From contig QPMI01000122.1 in the NCBI GenBank assembly GCA_004431415.1, forward strand, positions 88,491 to 152,490: DNA of 64,000 nt, in the 5' to 3' direction. Source of the DNA: Cyanophora paradoxa. Lineage: Eukaryota; Glaucocystophyceae; Cyanophorales; Cyanophoraceae. Below the pieces are notes generated by a model, which saw only the letters and a program-made list of their open reading frames with translations, had not been told where the DNA came from and did no database searches. Positions 23,563 through 35,230 of this stretch are shown here, one piece after another; the stretch's first letter is position 1, and each line of letters opens with the position of its first letter. The position numbers were made by a program, and so were the translations under genes.

Positions 23563-23787
23563 ACCTCAGTGACACCTGAGTGACACCTAAGTGACACCTG
23601 ACACGGTGTCACGGAGGCTCGTGTCAGCCGATCGTGTCAGTCAGCTGCTGCTCAGCGGCAATCGCATCGACAGATCGGGGGTCGACTGGTTGTTGTTTGC
23701 GGCAAGCGCTGCGGCCTACAGGTGATCGTAGATGCACGCAGGAATGATCGCTTTGAAGATTATCGCAAAGTATGACACAAACCGTAG
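23563..23787. promoter_or_regulatory. Divergent intergenic region with GTGACACC repeats
   Basis: This short region separates two genes transcribed away from each other. At 23569-23612 lie four close copies of a GTGACACCTRA-like unit, the last forming an inverted repeat GTGACACC...GGTGTCAC. GTGTCAGCCGATCGTGTCAG follows at 23621-23640. The position between divergent starts suggests a shared promoter with a dyad-binding factor; no factor is identified. Confidence 0.45.
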
Positions 23788-25937
23788 ATGGCGGGCGCTA
23801 AAAACTCATACGTTGTGAAAAGGCAGCTCGACTTTCTGGAAGACGATGCCATCTATGCGCAGTTACAGCAGTGGATCGGATTTCCGTGCGCATGTTGTGT
23901 TTGCTATTTGCTTCGTAAGCACTGTGTTGGTTATTTTTCTGACAAAGCGCTAGATTCACGTTTTCAAAATTGTACGAGGCATCGAGCCTCAACAACACTG
24001 TTAGCGGACCAGCTTTCCATTCGGCTTGCGATAATAAAGGTCCTACGATTACTATAGCTCGTATGGGGACTGGTCACATCATTGGCGGATTCACAATGCA
24101 ATGCTGGGCAAAAGTGCAATTTCATTTCATCAATTTCCTGTACTGAATTCGAATTTAATTTTGGAACTGCATTTCGTAGGGTGCAACTGTGAGTGGAAGT
24201 TACTCTTGTGGCGAAGATCGACTTGCGTTTATTTTTGCTCTTTGTGGTGCAAATGGCCTCATGAAACCGATTCTGGGGCGGATCAAAGAGGCGAACTACA
24301 AAACAGCCATTTTGCGTGCAGATAATTGTGGACCAACCTTTGGTCTTCCGCAAGCAAAGGATTGCTACAGCTATCCTGATTTAAGCTCTGTTGATCTTTC
24401 TTTCTTCAACAATCAGTGGAAATTCACTGCACGTTCATTTTGTTATTCCATTCCTGCAAACACGTTTCCTCCTGATGGTACTGTGGTGGAGAGACTGGAA
24501 GTTTACAGTGTTGAACTTTCCCTGGATGGTGGTAAGTTGTGGTGGCTTTAAGATGGTGGTACTAGTGTGGTACAGCTGACAGCTTGCAGCTTCTCTTGAT
24601 TTTAGCCAACTTGAAGTTTCGACTGGCCCAAAAGTAAAGCTCTGGCAGAAGCTATCATTCAATGAGAAGTCTGCAATTTGCCTCCACTTCTGTGTGGCCT
24701 TTACTCAGTCTGCATCAGGTCTCGAGACGAGCTGCTTGCAAAACTCCGTTCTCGCAAACCCAAGGGTGCTGAAAGGCTGCATGTACCCGCATATAACATT
24801 CTTCTTTTCGCTGGTGTTGGTGCTGGTTTGCCCCTTCTTCCTTCCCTTCTCCATTCCCGGCAACCAACCACCGTGAACAGGAAAATCATCATTTGTCAAC
24901 ACGCTGGACACTGCACTGCGTGGGCGCCTGTCTTCTATTGCAATGGTTGGAAAGGGGTCTCGATCCATCACTTCAATTCTTGCAAAGCGCCGCCTGCACT
25001 CGACTGCTGCGATCAACCTTTGGGATACAATGGGTGTGTTTGATTTTCTGCTCATTTTTTTCATTTATCCACCAGGATGCAACAGGATTCACGGTAGAAG
25101 TCGAAAAGAAGATGGAGTTTACTCAAATGTTTCACTATCTTGTAAGTGGCAATCTTGTGGATAACTTCGACCTGTCCAAGTTTGTATTGCTCTGGGTTTC
25201 AGTTAAATCTGTTTTTCTTCAGTAAAAACTCATGTTTTCTTCTGCACGCAGGGAGATTTTGGTTGACACCCCTGGCATTGTATGATGTCTTCTGAATTTG
25301 AAACTTTTGCATGTCTCTGAGTCACTTGTGTGCCTCACAGAATCTGGCTCCAACATTGGCCGACCGGGTGCATATTGTTGCACTTCTGGTCCCAGAGGAG
25401 AGTGCTTCAGATGATGTGTACATGGGGCGACTTTGCGAGTTTTTAAAAATTACAAATAAGCCTAACATAGGTGTGTTGGTTGCTTGTTTTAGTTGCTTGC
25501 ACGATTGCGAGTCGAACTCTACTTTTTTGCATAGCCAAGGTGGTGGTTCTCCTGAGCAAGGTGGACAGGGCAGACCCAGCTTTGCTTGAGGATGATCTTT
25601 CGAAGGTCGACTCCAGTGCTCGTGTTGCTGAACGGCGAAAGCTCATCGCACAAAAGGTGTAAATGTCGCTGTTCTATTTCCAAAGAAGCTTACCAAGAAG
25701 CCTTTAGGTCGGTTTACAACCATTTATGGTTATCCCTATTAAGAACTACTATGAGGAAGGCTCTCCTGATGTTGCTGTGGATGTGCTCGCTTTGGATGCG
25801 CTCTGGTGCACTTCTTCCCTGCCCTTGGACCCAAATGCATGTGTTTGACGGTGTGAAACAGGCGTATGCTGGATTGTGCAGACGATTTCTTGGTAGAGCA
25901 GGCACGGATCATGGGTATCAAAATTGATGAAGACTGA
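23788..25937 (+). CDS. TLDc domain-GTPase, IFI44/IFI44L-like
   Basis: The start is MAGAKNSYVVKRQLDFLEDD at 23788. The second exon reads KLYEASSLNNTVSGPAFHS and CDNKGPTITIARMGTGHIIG, the hallmark of a TLDc domain, and the next gives FIFALCGANGLMKPI and GPTFG. An intron splits the P-loop: NILLFAGVGAG ends one exon and KSSFVNTLDTAL starts the next (24893). Further GTPase motifs are NLWDTMG (G3, about 25015), VDTPGI-like sequence near 25258 and LLSKVD (G4, about 25550). The end, VIPIKNYYEEGSPDVAVDVL then a last exon RMLDCADDFLVEQARIMG, matches the closing helix of the IFI44 family, with TGA at 25935-25937. Known vertebrate members are interferon-induced; here the cellular role is unknown. Splice sites fit GT-AG throughout. 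Confidence 0.8.
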
Positions 25938-26029
25938 TGTTGAATGCCATAATGCAAAAGTACATTACATGTACATGACTGCACGCTTGGAGAAAAGTAA
26001 AAGTAAACTTGGTTAATGCAAAATTTGTA

Positions 26030-27037
26030 TCATGATGCGTATCGAATGAGCTGATCTGCAAGGTCGCCAATGAGTTTTTTATTCTGTTCAGCAGAGAGCA
26101 AGGTCGCAGGAGCTATGTCATCAAACACGGCATCAAATATATGGCCACATCGTCCACGTCCTTGAACAGCTGCAAGAGCCTCCGAAACGTATCCCTCGCA
26201 CTGAAATCTGGATATTACGCAGGATAATCTGAAATCGAGATCAGTAAAAGATACCTTGCCCTCGACTGGACTGCTCTGCCCTTCAATTGCAACCTGGTGC
26301 ATGAAGACCACAATCCGCGCTCGGGCATCTGAGAGAGTCATTAAGCTCATTTTATGCCGAGTGTTCGAACGATAAGTACCCTGAGAGACTTGTTGAAGGC
26401 GCAAGGTGACTTCCTCTGGCTGAATTCGCGACTCAGAACGGTAGAAGAGGATAATGGCATCTGCTGATGCATCCGACGTCTGTCCTTCCCCATCGAGCAA
26501 GAGCTCCACTTGACGATCCAGCAGGATACGCCGAACCTCTGCCATAAGAACACGAGTGACGTCGGTTCTTTTGAATTCAAGCGTCCCACGGACAGCAGTG
26601 CGGACTTGAACTGCGACAGAGTAAGAGAAGAGACAACAGCCGAGCCAAAACAGTGCCAAACCTCTCTTCAATCTCGGTGGTGGCACGGGCGGAGCTGAGA
26701 AGTGCCGATTCTGTGCGCCCATCCGAGGCGGTACCAATTCCGGTGCAGAGCACAACGCCCGCACGGAAGAGCTGTAAGGGGCAATCGGCATCCTGCTGTC
26801 TTGGCGCAGCTTATCGATCTCGTCCATGAGCGCTAGAACGAGCTCGCTTAGTAGCGCATCCTGTTCACGTAGCGCTTCAAGCGCTCCATGAAAGCTGAAC
26901 TCTGATCGAGTCTGCGAGAGCCGTCGCTCTCGCAAAATTGGGGCCAATACACAACATTTGAACCTGGCGGAGCGTTCTGATAGCCCAGGCGATTGCCTCT
27001 GGAGTGCGCGCTTGTCTGCGATGATCTGCCTCGACAC
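26030..27037 (-). CDS. Unrecognised protein
   Basis: Minus-strand gene on balanced-GC DNA. An open frame from 27037 (MSRQIIADKRALQRQS) runs to TGA 26030-26032, but parts look intronic. GTTTGG...TCGCAG at about 26675-26625 has donor, pyrimidine tract and acceptor, and reads as the hydrophobic ALFWLGCCLFSYSVAVQ only if unspliced. Coding-like parts are GALEALREQDALLSELVLAL (helical), TRVLMAEVRRILLDRQVEL and VSFTDLDFRLSCVISRF, with a helical end GDLADQLIRYAS. I recognise no family. Its 3' end faces the TLDc-GTPase gene with a gap of about 90 bases. Confidence 0.5.
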   Translation of the reverse strand: MSRQIIADKRALQRQSPGLSERSARFKCCVLAPILRERRLSQTRSEFSFHGALEALREQDALLSELVLALMDEIDKLRQDSRMPIAPYSSSVRALCSAPELVPPRMGAQNRHFSAPPVPPPRLKRGLALFWLGCCLFSYSVAVQVRTAVRGTLEFKRTDVTRVLMAEVRRILLDRQVELLLDGEGQTSDASADAIILFYRSESRIQPEEVTLRLQQVSQGTYRSNTRHKMSLMTLSDARARIVVFMHQVAIEGQSSPVEGKVSFTDLDFRLSCVISRFQCEGYVSEALAAVQGRGRCGHIFDAVFDDIAPATLLSAEQNKKLIGDLADQLIRYAS

Positions 27038-27213
27038 CTGGTCGACTGCTGCTTATGCCCATCTCTGTCTGCCCACGCATCGGATGTCTTATGTGATCTT
27101 ATATCTGCATGCGTACGTTTGACGGACTGCTAGCTGCGTCAAAAAGGCACCACGTCAAAGGCACGACGACGAGCAGCTCGTTCATCAGCTAGCTCAGCAG
27201 CTAGTCTAGGGTA

Positions 27214-30200
27214 CAGCGCGTCTATCCGTATCACACAGACGGGGTGGGCACGCACCATATGTACACGCGCGAAGAAAGAACGCTGGTCAGGGGGGACTAC
27301 TGGGGGGTAGAGTGCGTTCCTGGGGTCGAGGCCACAGCCGGGCAGGCGGGATGGAGGCCACCGCGTTTTTGAGCTCTGCCATTGGTGCTGGACGTTTGTG
27401 GACGCTGGCGAGTGATGCCGACGCAATGAGAACAACCTCATCCACCACAACGCGCTCCTCAAGGCCGTGGTGCCCCGCGCCGCCGCCGCCCCGCCCTCAC
27501 GTGCGGCCCCTCGGCTTAGCTCTTGCGCGCAGTGCGGGGCGCGCGCGGTGGACCGGGCGCGGGCCGTGCTGGAGCGCATGGAGGCGGCGGCCTGTGGGGG
27601 CGCCAGCGCGGCGGACGCGTGCGCGCCCGACGTCCTCTCGTACAACACACTCGTCGCCGGTGCGGCCGCCTCCTCCGCCCGCCCGCCCCGCCCGCCAGCG
27701 GCCGGGGCCCGACGGGGAACGGGGCGGGGCGGGGCAGGCTACGCGAGCGAGGGGCGCGTGGAGGAGGCGGAGGCGCTGGTGGCGCGCATGCGGGCGGCCG
27801 GCGCGGCGCCCGACGCGGTGACCTACAGCACGCTCGTGCACGCCTGCGCCCGCGCCCTCCCGCCCCGCATGGACCTCGCCGAGAAGGCCCGCCCGCCCGC
27901 CATCCCCGCCGCCCCGCGCCCGCCCCGGGCTGACGGCGGGGGCAGACGGTGGCCGAGATGCGGGCGGCCGGCGTGCAGCCGAACCTCGTCACCTACAACG
28001 TGCGCCCCGCCTCCCCACCCCTTTCCTGCGCATCGCCGACGGGCGAGCCGGCGGGTGGACGGGCGGCAGACGCTGGTGCACGGGTACGCGGCAGCGGGGA
28101 TGGCGGCAGAGGCCCTCGCCACCCTCCGCGCCCTCGTGCGCCCCGGCCCCGCCCCCGCCCCGCCCCCGCCCCGCGCCGCCGACGGGCTTGCAGGAGGGCG
28201 AGCTGGGGACGGACGTGACGACGTGGAACGCCTGCCTGCACGCCTGCTTCCGCGCCGCCCGCCCCGAGGCCGTGCGCCCCGCCCCGCCCCGCCCCGCCCC
28301 GCTCTGGCCGCCCCGCTCACGCCCCGGGGCAGGCGCAAGCGCTCTTCGACCGGATGGAGGGCCGCCCGGCCGCGGGGCCCGCCGCGGGGCCCGGCCCGCC
28401 CCGCCCCCGCCCCAACGCCGTCACCTACAGTGCGCCTCTCGCCTCGCTCTCGTGGCCCCGCGCGCCGCGCCGGGCGGGGCGGACGGGGCGGCAGGCACGA
28501 TGATCGGGGCCTGTGCGACGCCGGCGCGCCGGGGCCCGCCCGCGCCCTCCTCCGCCGCCTCGTGCGCCTCCGCCCGCCACGCCCGCCCCGCTCGCCGCCA
28601 ACGCGGCGGGGCGCAGGCGGCGGAGGGGGCGCCGCGGCCGCTCCGCGCGGCGGCGACGACGGCGCTCCTCGACGGCCTCCGCCGCGCCGTGCGCCCCGCC
28701 CCGCCCCGCCCCGCCCGGCCTCCCCTCCTCACCCGCGGCGCAGGGGCGGGCGGAGGAGCTGGCGGAGGCGTTCGAGGAGGCGGAGCGGGCCGGCCTCGCG
28801 GACGCGCGGCTGTACGCGGCGGCGGTGGCCGGCCTGGCGCGGGGCGGGCGGCCGGCGGCGGCGGAGGCGGCGCTGCGGGAGATGCGGCGGCGCGGGCACG
28901 CGGCCGGCGAGGCGCTCTTCGGGGCCGTCCTCGACGCCTTCGTGGCCGCGGGGGACGGCCCCGGGGCCGACCGCCTCCTCGGGGCGCAGCGGGAGGCGGG
29001 GGTGCCGTGCGGGGACGCCGTGCGGCTGACGGCGGCGCTGCGGTGCGGCGTCTCGCACGGGCGCGCGATGGAGGTGTTCCGGGACCTGGGCGAGGGGCGG
29101 CCTGGCTCGCGGCCCTCCGCCCCGACGCCCGCCTCTACACCGCGCTCCTCGAGTCCTGCGCCCGCGACCGCAACGCCCGCGACGCCCGCGCCGTCTTCGC
29201 CGCCGCGCCCCGCCCCGACGCCGTCCTCTGCGGGCCCGTGCCCCTCCTCCCCCTCTCTTTCCCCTCCCTGCGCCCCTGACGCCCCGGCGCAGGGTGATGA
29301 TGCGGGCGTACCTGCGCTCGGGGCTCCCGCGGGAGGCCCTCGCCCTCTTCGACACCCTCCGCCGCGAGCGCCGCCTCGCCCCCACCGCCGTCCGCCCCGC
29401 CCCGCCCCGCCCCCGTCCCGGACTGACGGCCCTCTCTGTCTCTCTCTCTCTTTCGGCGCAGTCGTGCTACGCGGCGGCGGTGGACGCGGCGACGCGAGCC
29501 GGGGACGGGGCGCGGGCGGCGGGCCTGGTGCGGGAGATGCGGCGGGCGGGCCACCGGCCCTCGGCGCGCCTCTACAACGTCGCCATCCAGAGCCAGGGGG
29601 CCCTGGGCCGCGCCGACGCCTGCTTCGAGCTCTACGAGGAGATGCGCGCCGCCGGCGTCGCCCCCACCGCCCTCACCCTCTCCTCCCTCATGGCCGCCTG
29701 CGTCCGCTCCGGCGAGCCCCGCCGCGCCCTCGGCCTCCTCCCCGCCGTGGAGGCCCTCCCGCCGGCCGAGCGGCTCGACACGCGCGCCTACAACGGCCTC
29801 CTGCGCGCCCTCGCCGCCTCGCGCTGCGGCGCCGACGAGGCGCTCGCCCTCCTGCGGCACCTCTCGAGCCTCGGGGCGCGCCCCGACGAGGAGACCTGCG
29901 CGCTGCTCGTCGAGGCCTGCGTGCAGGCCGGCCGCGCCGGCGAGGCCCTCGCGGCGCTCCGCGAGATGACGGCCGCCGGCGTCCGCCCGACGCCCGTGAC
30001 GTACAGCAGCCTCGTGCGGGCCCTCGCGGGGAGCATGCAGCAGGAGGCCGCCTTCGGCCTCCTCGCCGACATGCGCGGCGCGGGGCTCGAGGGCGACGCC
30101 CGCGCCGCGCGGCGGGCCTACGGCGCGCTCGTCGAGTCGTTCATCGCGAGCGGGGAGCCGCTGCGGGCGCTGCTGGGCCTGCGGGAGATGGAGGAGCGCG

Positions 30201-31336
30201 GCCTGCCGCCGCCCCGCGCCGCCTTCGAGCGCCTCATCGACGCCTTCTCCGGCTCCGAGCGCGTCGACGAGGCCTTCGCCGTCTTCCGGTACCCCCCGCC
30301 CGGCCCGACGCCCCCCCTTTCCCTCGGGCCTGACGCGGGGCGGGGCGCAGGATGATGGAGGGGGCGCTGGGGGGCCCGACCCCGCGGGCGTACGGGGCGC
30401 TGATCGAGGCGCTGGCGCGGGCGCGGGAGCCGCTGCGGGCGACGCTCGGGCTGCGGGAGGCGGAGTCGCGGGGCCTGCGGCCCGGGCTCCCCACCTACGA
30501 CCGGGTCGTCCAGCGCCTCGGCGAGGCGCGCGAGGTCGACGCCGCCTTCGCCGTCCTCGGCCGCATGCAGGCCTCGTACCCCCGCGCCCCCGCCCGCCCG
30601 GGCGCCTACGCCGCCCTCGTCGAGGCCTGCGCCGGCCGCGGCCTGCTGTTGAAGGCCCTCCTCGGCGTGGCCGAGCTCCAGCGCGCCCTCGACGCCGGGG
30701 TCGGCGCCGCCGCCCTCCCGCCCGCCGCCGCCGCCGCCGCCGGCGAGGGCGCCGCCCCGGACCGGCACCTGCGGCGGGCGTACAGCGCGGCGCTGGCGGC
30801 GCTGACGGAGCGGGACGCGGGGGACGGGTACGAGCTCTACCGCGCGGTGCGGCGGCGCTGGGGCCTCGAGCCCGACGACGCCGCCCTCGCCATCCTCCTC
30901 TCCGCCCACCTCGAGGGCTCCCCGCTCCTCCGGCCCCTCCCCCGTTCCGCCGCCCCCGAGCGGCCGGGGCCCCCCTCCGCGGCGCCCCTCCTCCTCCCCG
31001 CCTCCGCCTCCTCCCCCCCCGGGGACGAGAGCGGCCTCCTCCTCCCCACCGCCCTCTTCGCCCCCCGCCGCCCCGCCCCAGCCAAGCCTTAGTGTGGCCC
31101 TTTCAAAGGTCCGGTCGGCTGTCGTCCCTGCAGCATCGGTGCACCCGCTCATCAGGTTTTCAAGCCCTCGTGTGACTTTTACAACTTTCAAGCTTTTTGC
31201 ATATTGTGTGTCCGATGAATCATGTACCTTTGTCTCGGGAGAGGAAAAGTGTAGACCTTCAGGCAGTGTGTGTTGCCATGTCGTGCGCATGTCACCCTTG
31301 CAGTTATGATGTTTTTTGAATTTTTCAACTTGCTAT
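27214..31336 (+). repeat. Segmental duplication, unit 2
   Basis: Copy of 17022-21615 in direct orientation. Alignment by eye runs through exons, introns and the 3' flank (AAGTCCGGT/GGTCCGGTCGG onward). About 460 bases at the 5' side are deleted, so GGACGCTGGCG is followed almost at once by ACAACCTCATCCACC. Three genes lie between the units. Confidence 0.9.
27352..31092 (+). pseudogene. PPR protein, copy 2, 5'-deleted and frameshifted
   Basis: Same exon and repeat order as copy 1, ending at TAG 31090-31092. Three differences damage it. The 460-base deletion removes the exon beginning ALGAFELLPRAGR and leaves the kept ATG (27352) out of frame with NNLIHHNALL. A G5 run becomes G4 near 28509, so TMIGGLCDAG turns into TMIGACATPA. 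Another G5 becomes G4 near 29096, so GEGAAWLAALRPD turns into GEGRPGSRPSAP. The remaining exons from 29294 on (AYLRSGLPREALALF) are intact and nearly identical to copy 1. Either this is a young pseudogene or the two G-run losses are base-calling errors; the deletion cannot be explained that way. A shorter protein starting downstream remains possible. Confidence 0.7.
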
Positions 31337-31889
31337 AGCTACTCTCAGAGTCTCGATATGGATCATAACTCGGTAGGTCTTCGACCGCGACTCGCGCCTC
31401 AGGGCCTGCGAGGCTGCCCCCGGCCCCGCTCGTCTCAGGATGTGCAAGCCTTTGAAGGTGGGGTCTGAAAAACAAAGACAGCCTAGGCCTAGCTACGTAT
31501 ACAGGCCTAGGCCTGGCAGTGCTGCTGGCAGCTGCAGCTTGGCAGCCTTTATACATGTACACGTACCCCCAACTCAGCGAGGCAGCCGAGGCTCGATCCG
31601 GCTTGGCGGCCACCTAAAGCGCGCTTCCAGCCCGGCATCGCACGTGCACGGGGTGGTCGAAGCGCAGCGCAGACCGCCCGCCGTCCCCGGGCGCGCACCC
31701 GGCAACCGCGGCTCTAGATCAAGCGTCGCATACGTGCACGTACGTGGAGCATCTTGAAGCTCTGTGAGCCAACAAGGATTGCCGCGGAGCGGATCGAGGC
31801 GCGCCGGCTCAGGCTGCGAACGGCTGTGCTTCGCACGAGGCGTCGGGCGCCGGCGCCGCTGCGAACGGGCCGCGCTCTGGTCGTGCTCA
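31337..31889. other. Intergenic, likely kinase promoter and 5' UTR
   Basis: This 550-base gap lies upstream of the ATG1-like gene. It shows repeated TAGGCCTAGG palindromes (31479-31515) and ACGTACGTG/GTGCACGTACG blocks (31550-31570, 31730-31745). No convincing coding frame is seen. Confidence 0.45.
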
Positions 31890-34800
31890 ATGGCATCCGG
31901 GGCCAGCGCGAAGTCCGTCGGGCCGTACCTTGTCCTGAAGAAAGTGGGAACTGGATCCTTTGCGAGCGTATGGCATGCGCGCCACAAAACGAGTGGCCAG
32001 GAGGTGGCAATCAAGGGTGCTTCTTCATTGATTTAGACTGCTTCACACTCGCACGCCTCTAAAGCTCTGCGCGCAGCTATCTCTACGGAGAAGCTCAACA
32101 AGAAGTTAACCGAGAACCTGGACGTTGAGATCAGCATACAGCGCTCACTGGAGCACCCGAACGTGGTTAAACTCCTTGATATCTTGGTGCGTTTTAAAGC
32201 AGGGCGCTACTGTCCGCAGAACCACAAAGACAAACATCTGATCCAGCCCTGTGCATGCGCAGAGAACTGAGAGGACCATCTACCTGGTGAATCGGCCTGT
32301 CTACAGTTTTGAGTGATTTATGCTGATCTTAACGTTAGATTCTTGAATTTTGTGCCGGTGGCGACCTCTCGAAGTTCATCCGCCGGCGGGGGCCTCTGCC
32401 TGAGGAGTTCGCCAAGCACCTCTTGCGGCAGCTTGGTATAAGCCGTCTTGGGGTTTGAAAGCTGATTTGCTCTAACGCTAGCTTAAACCAGCCCGCGGTC
32501 TCGACTTTTTGAGGCGGCATTCATTGATCCACCGTGATCTGAAACCACAGTGAGTCTTGTTCCTTTCCATGACGTAGTGATCTAAGGAAGCTCGCTGCGA
32601 TCTGCAGGAACCTGTTGCTCAGCTCTGATGGTGATGATGCTACTTTGAAGATTGCGGATTTCGGTTTCGCGAGGTACATAGACAAAGGAAACCTGGCCGA
32701 GACCCTGTGTGGCTCGCCACTGTATATGGTAAGTACTAGCGAAGTCTAGCTCTGCCAGTCTCGTCATCTGAGCATTGCGCAGGCACCTGAGATCCTCCGG
32801 TTTCAAAAGTATGACGCAAAAGCCGACCTGTGGTCTGTTGGGACGATTATATTCGAGCTGCTCACAGGGAGACCTCCTTTCACCGGAACCAACCACATAC
32901 AGCTCTTGCACAACATCGAGCAGACCGCGGAGCTCAAATTTCCGGACACGCTTCCACTATCGCAGTCAACCATGTCACTCCTCCGATCTCTTTTGAGGCG
33001 CAATCCTGTGGAGCGTTGCTCATTTGAGGACTTCTTCAAGCATCCGCTGGTCGGCCTCATTCCAAGCCCGCAACCTCCAACCATGCTCTTGCTCTCCGGC
33101 TCCTCGGCAGCTTCTGGCCCATCTACAGCAAGCGCTCTAGTTGAAATGCACCCATCTCCAGACGTGCTTTCTCCAGCCGTTGCAGAGGCCGAGTTTGCAG
33201 ATACACAGCTAGCACCTGCAGAAACAGGGAAAGACCATGGTGAAATCCGCACTTCTCCAGCCAATGTGGAAGCAAATAATCTTCATTTTGACCATTCTTC
33301 CTTCTCAACATCGCACTCTGATGCGGATCGTGGTGCGTCCTTCCAACCTGGCAATCTGAGCTGGCTGTTTCTCATCTTCATCACAGAGTCTGGTGGCGCA
33401 CATTGCGAATCTAGCCCCAGCAACGATGCAAGTGTGAATCGGGTACCAATTCGCCAGCCGAGGACAAATCCTTTCAAGAGCGAGTCGAGTGCACCTTCTC
33501 GGCGCACACTTACCGATAGCCTGGACAAGGAATATGTTATGGTCGATGCTGTCCCTGGAGACATTCCAGCGACCGCATCTGTTCGACCTTGCCAGCCTCG
33601 GGAGCAGGAACAACCTGTTGACTCCGTTCCTGACACTCGCAGTGCTGTTCCCAGTCGGAGAGAAACGTCGGCGTCCTCGGCAAGCAGTGCTTTGTTCTCA
33701 TATCCGAATATCCCGGGAGTCCAAACAGCAGCAGTCAGCATTCCTCAATCCCAGCCTCTAAGTATGCCAGGTCTTGGTTCCCCTGTAGCTGGAACCGGTC
33801 TCGCCCTGGGGCCGCCTTGGGGCGGAGCAGAGGAGGCAAGTGGACCTGTTTGCCTGCCGCATCCCCCCTCTCACGGCCTGCAGGACAAGCTGGTTGTGGC
33901 GCTGGACTGGAAAGCCCGCAACTACAAACTTGTTCGAGAGCTTGCCGATGCCTACAGCGAGGGTGGGCGTTGGGTGGATGCAACTGCTCTGTATGTTCGA
34001 GCACTGCATATACTTCAGGGGGCGCTCCTGATAGCCCAGCAATTCGTGGGGAACTTCACGACTTCTGCTGGCCGAGTGTCTGGTAAGGGTTCTCAATGTG
34101 CTCTCATTGTCTGTAATTGAACTATCGGATGCAGTTTTCCAGTGGCTTAAAGAGCGGTTCATTGAGGTGGCCGAGAAAGCGGAGGAATGTCGGTCCCTTG
34201 CACAGTCTTCGTTTACTTCAAGTGAATCTTCTACAGTGAGGCATTCTGTTTCACTTTGTTGATTGTGTCGCCTTTCATTGTATGAACACATGGCTCAGGG
34301 CTCAGGAGCAATCAGTGGATGTGGTGCTTCGACTAGTGGCGAAGTAGCGAGCACTACGCAGCGACAGCGACAAAACGCAGAAGCGCAGACTTCTTCAGAC
34401 TTTCCAGATCGAATGGATGCTGCAGCGGACTCTAGCACAGGCTCAGGAAGCGGCTCTGTGTGCGTCGAGAGGCTTTTGTACGAGCGGGCTCTGCAGCTGG
34501 TGCGCCTGTGGACCTTGAGCTACCATATAAGTCCTTCTGAAACTCTTCGCAGGGGCGAGAAGGTGCAGTAGATGAGCTCATGGGGAACGCGCTCGCGAGC
34601 TGCAACTCCTACACACGAGCCATACAGGTGTCCTTCTTGAAAGCGCAGCCTATGCATGTTTCTCAAGCTGGGTCTCGCAGCTCCTGGACCTCGTTTCTGC
34701 GGAGGGGGCAATTTCAGAAGCGGACCGCGCGACACTTCGTTCCTGTGTGCCCTTTGCCATGTCCTATGTGGCCGTGCTTCAGGCATTGAAAATCACCGCA

Positions 34801-34923
34801 GACATGGTTCGTTTCGGAGCACGGCTGCAGGAGCTTCGCAAATCGGTCAAGCCAGGAGCACCTCGGGTCCTTGGATCCCCCTCTCAATCTCCTCATGGCT
34901 TGAGCCGCACATCCTATGGGTGA
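31890..34923 (+). CDS. ATG1/ULK-like serine/threonine protein kinase
   Basis: The start is ATG 31890 ([20 protein letters not shown]). Kinase motifs run in order over six exons: Gly loop [18 protein letters not shown], helix [19 protein letters not shown], hinge [20 protein letters not shown], catalytic HRDLKPQ|N, metal-binding [24 protein letters not shown], and [17 protein letters not shown]. The order and the short linker after the catalytic loop fit ATG1/ULK. The middle is long, Ser/Pro-rich and low in structure. The C-terminal part has helical MIT-like segments ([20 protein letters not shown], then [19 protein letters not shown]; last exon [19 protein letters not shown]), ending at TGA 34921-34923. 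ATG1 kinases start autophagy with ATG13 and ATG17 partners. Fused/STK36-type kinases share the same domain and are the main alternative. Confidence 0.8.
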
Positions 34924-34952
34924 TGGGGGGAAATTGAGAAAAATGGGTGATG

Positions 34953-35230
34953 TGCGCATTTGGACACGTACTTAAAAACGCAGGTCCGGGCTACAAGTGT
35001 GGGAATGTACACTGCGGACGCCGCGGCCGCGGGCCCAGCCCACCAGCGAACTGGCCGGCCGAGCCCTGCGTGGCCCCCTAAGGAGAGTAATACGCCTCCC
35101 CGCGGACACTCTGGCTAGCTATGGCTACGTGTGCCCGCACGGCGTGGTGCTGCATCGCGTCTTGTGGCGGCGGGGGGTCGTCTCGGGGCGGTACCGGTGG
35201 CGGGAGCCCCAACGGGCCCTGGGTGGGGGC
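34953..35230 (+). repeat. Dispersed repeat, copy 1
   Basis: It starts GGACACGTACTTAAAAACGCA, continues GTCCGGGCTACAAGTGTGGGA, and has further shared blocks GAGAGTAA, GCGCCTNCC and GGACACTCTNGCTAGCT, ending near GTACCGG. The second copy is at 37385-37690 and a short piece of the start at 37148-37175. The unit is about 280 bases and flanks the gene at 35675-37143 on both sides. No terminal repeats are seen. Confidence 0.7.

Noticed and set aside
26600-26680. Membrane helix ALFWLGCCLFSYSVAVQ in the unknown minus-strand gene
   Set aside because: Bounded by GTTTGG and a pyrimidine-rich TCGCAG acceptor, so most likely an intron read through.
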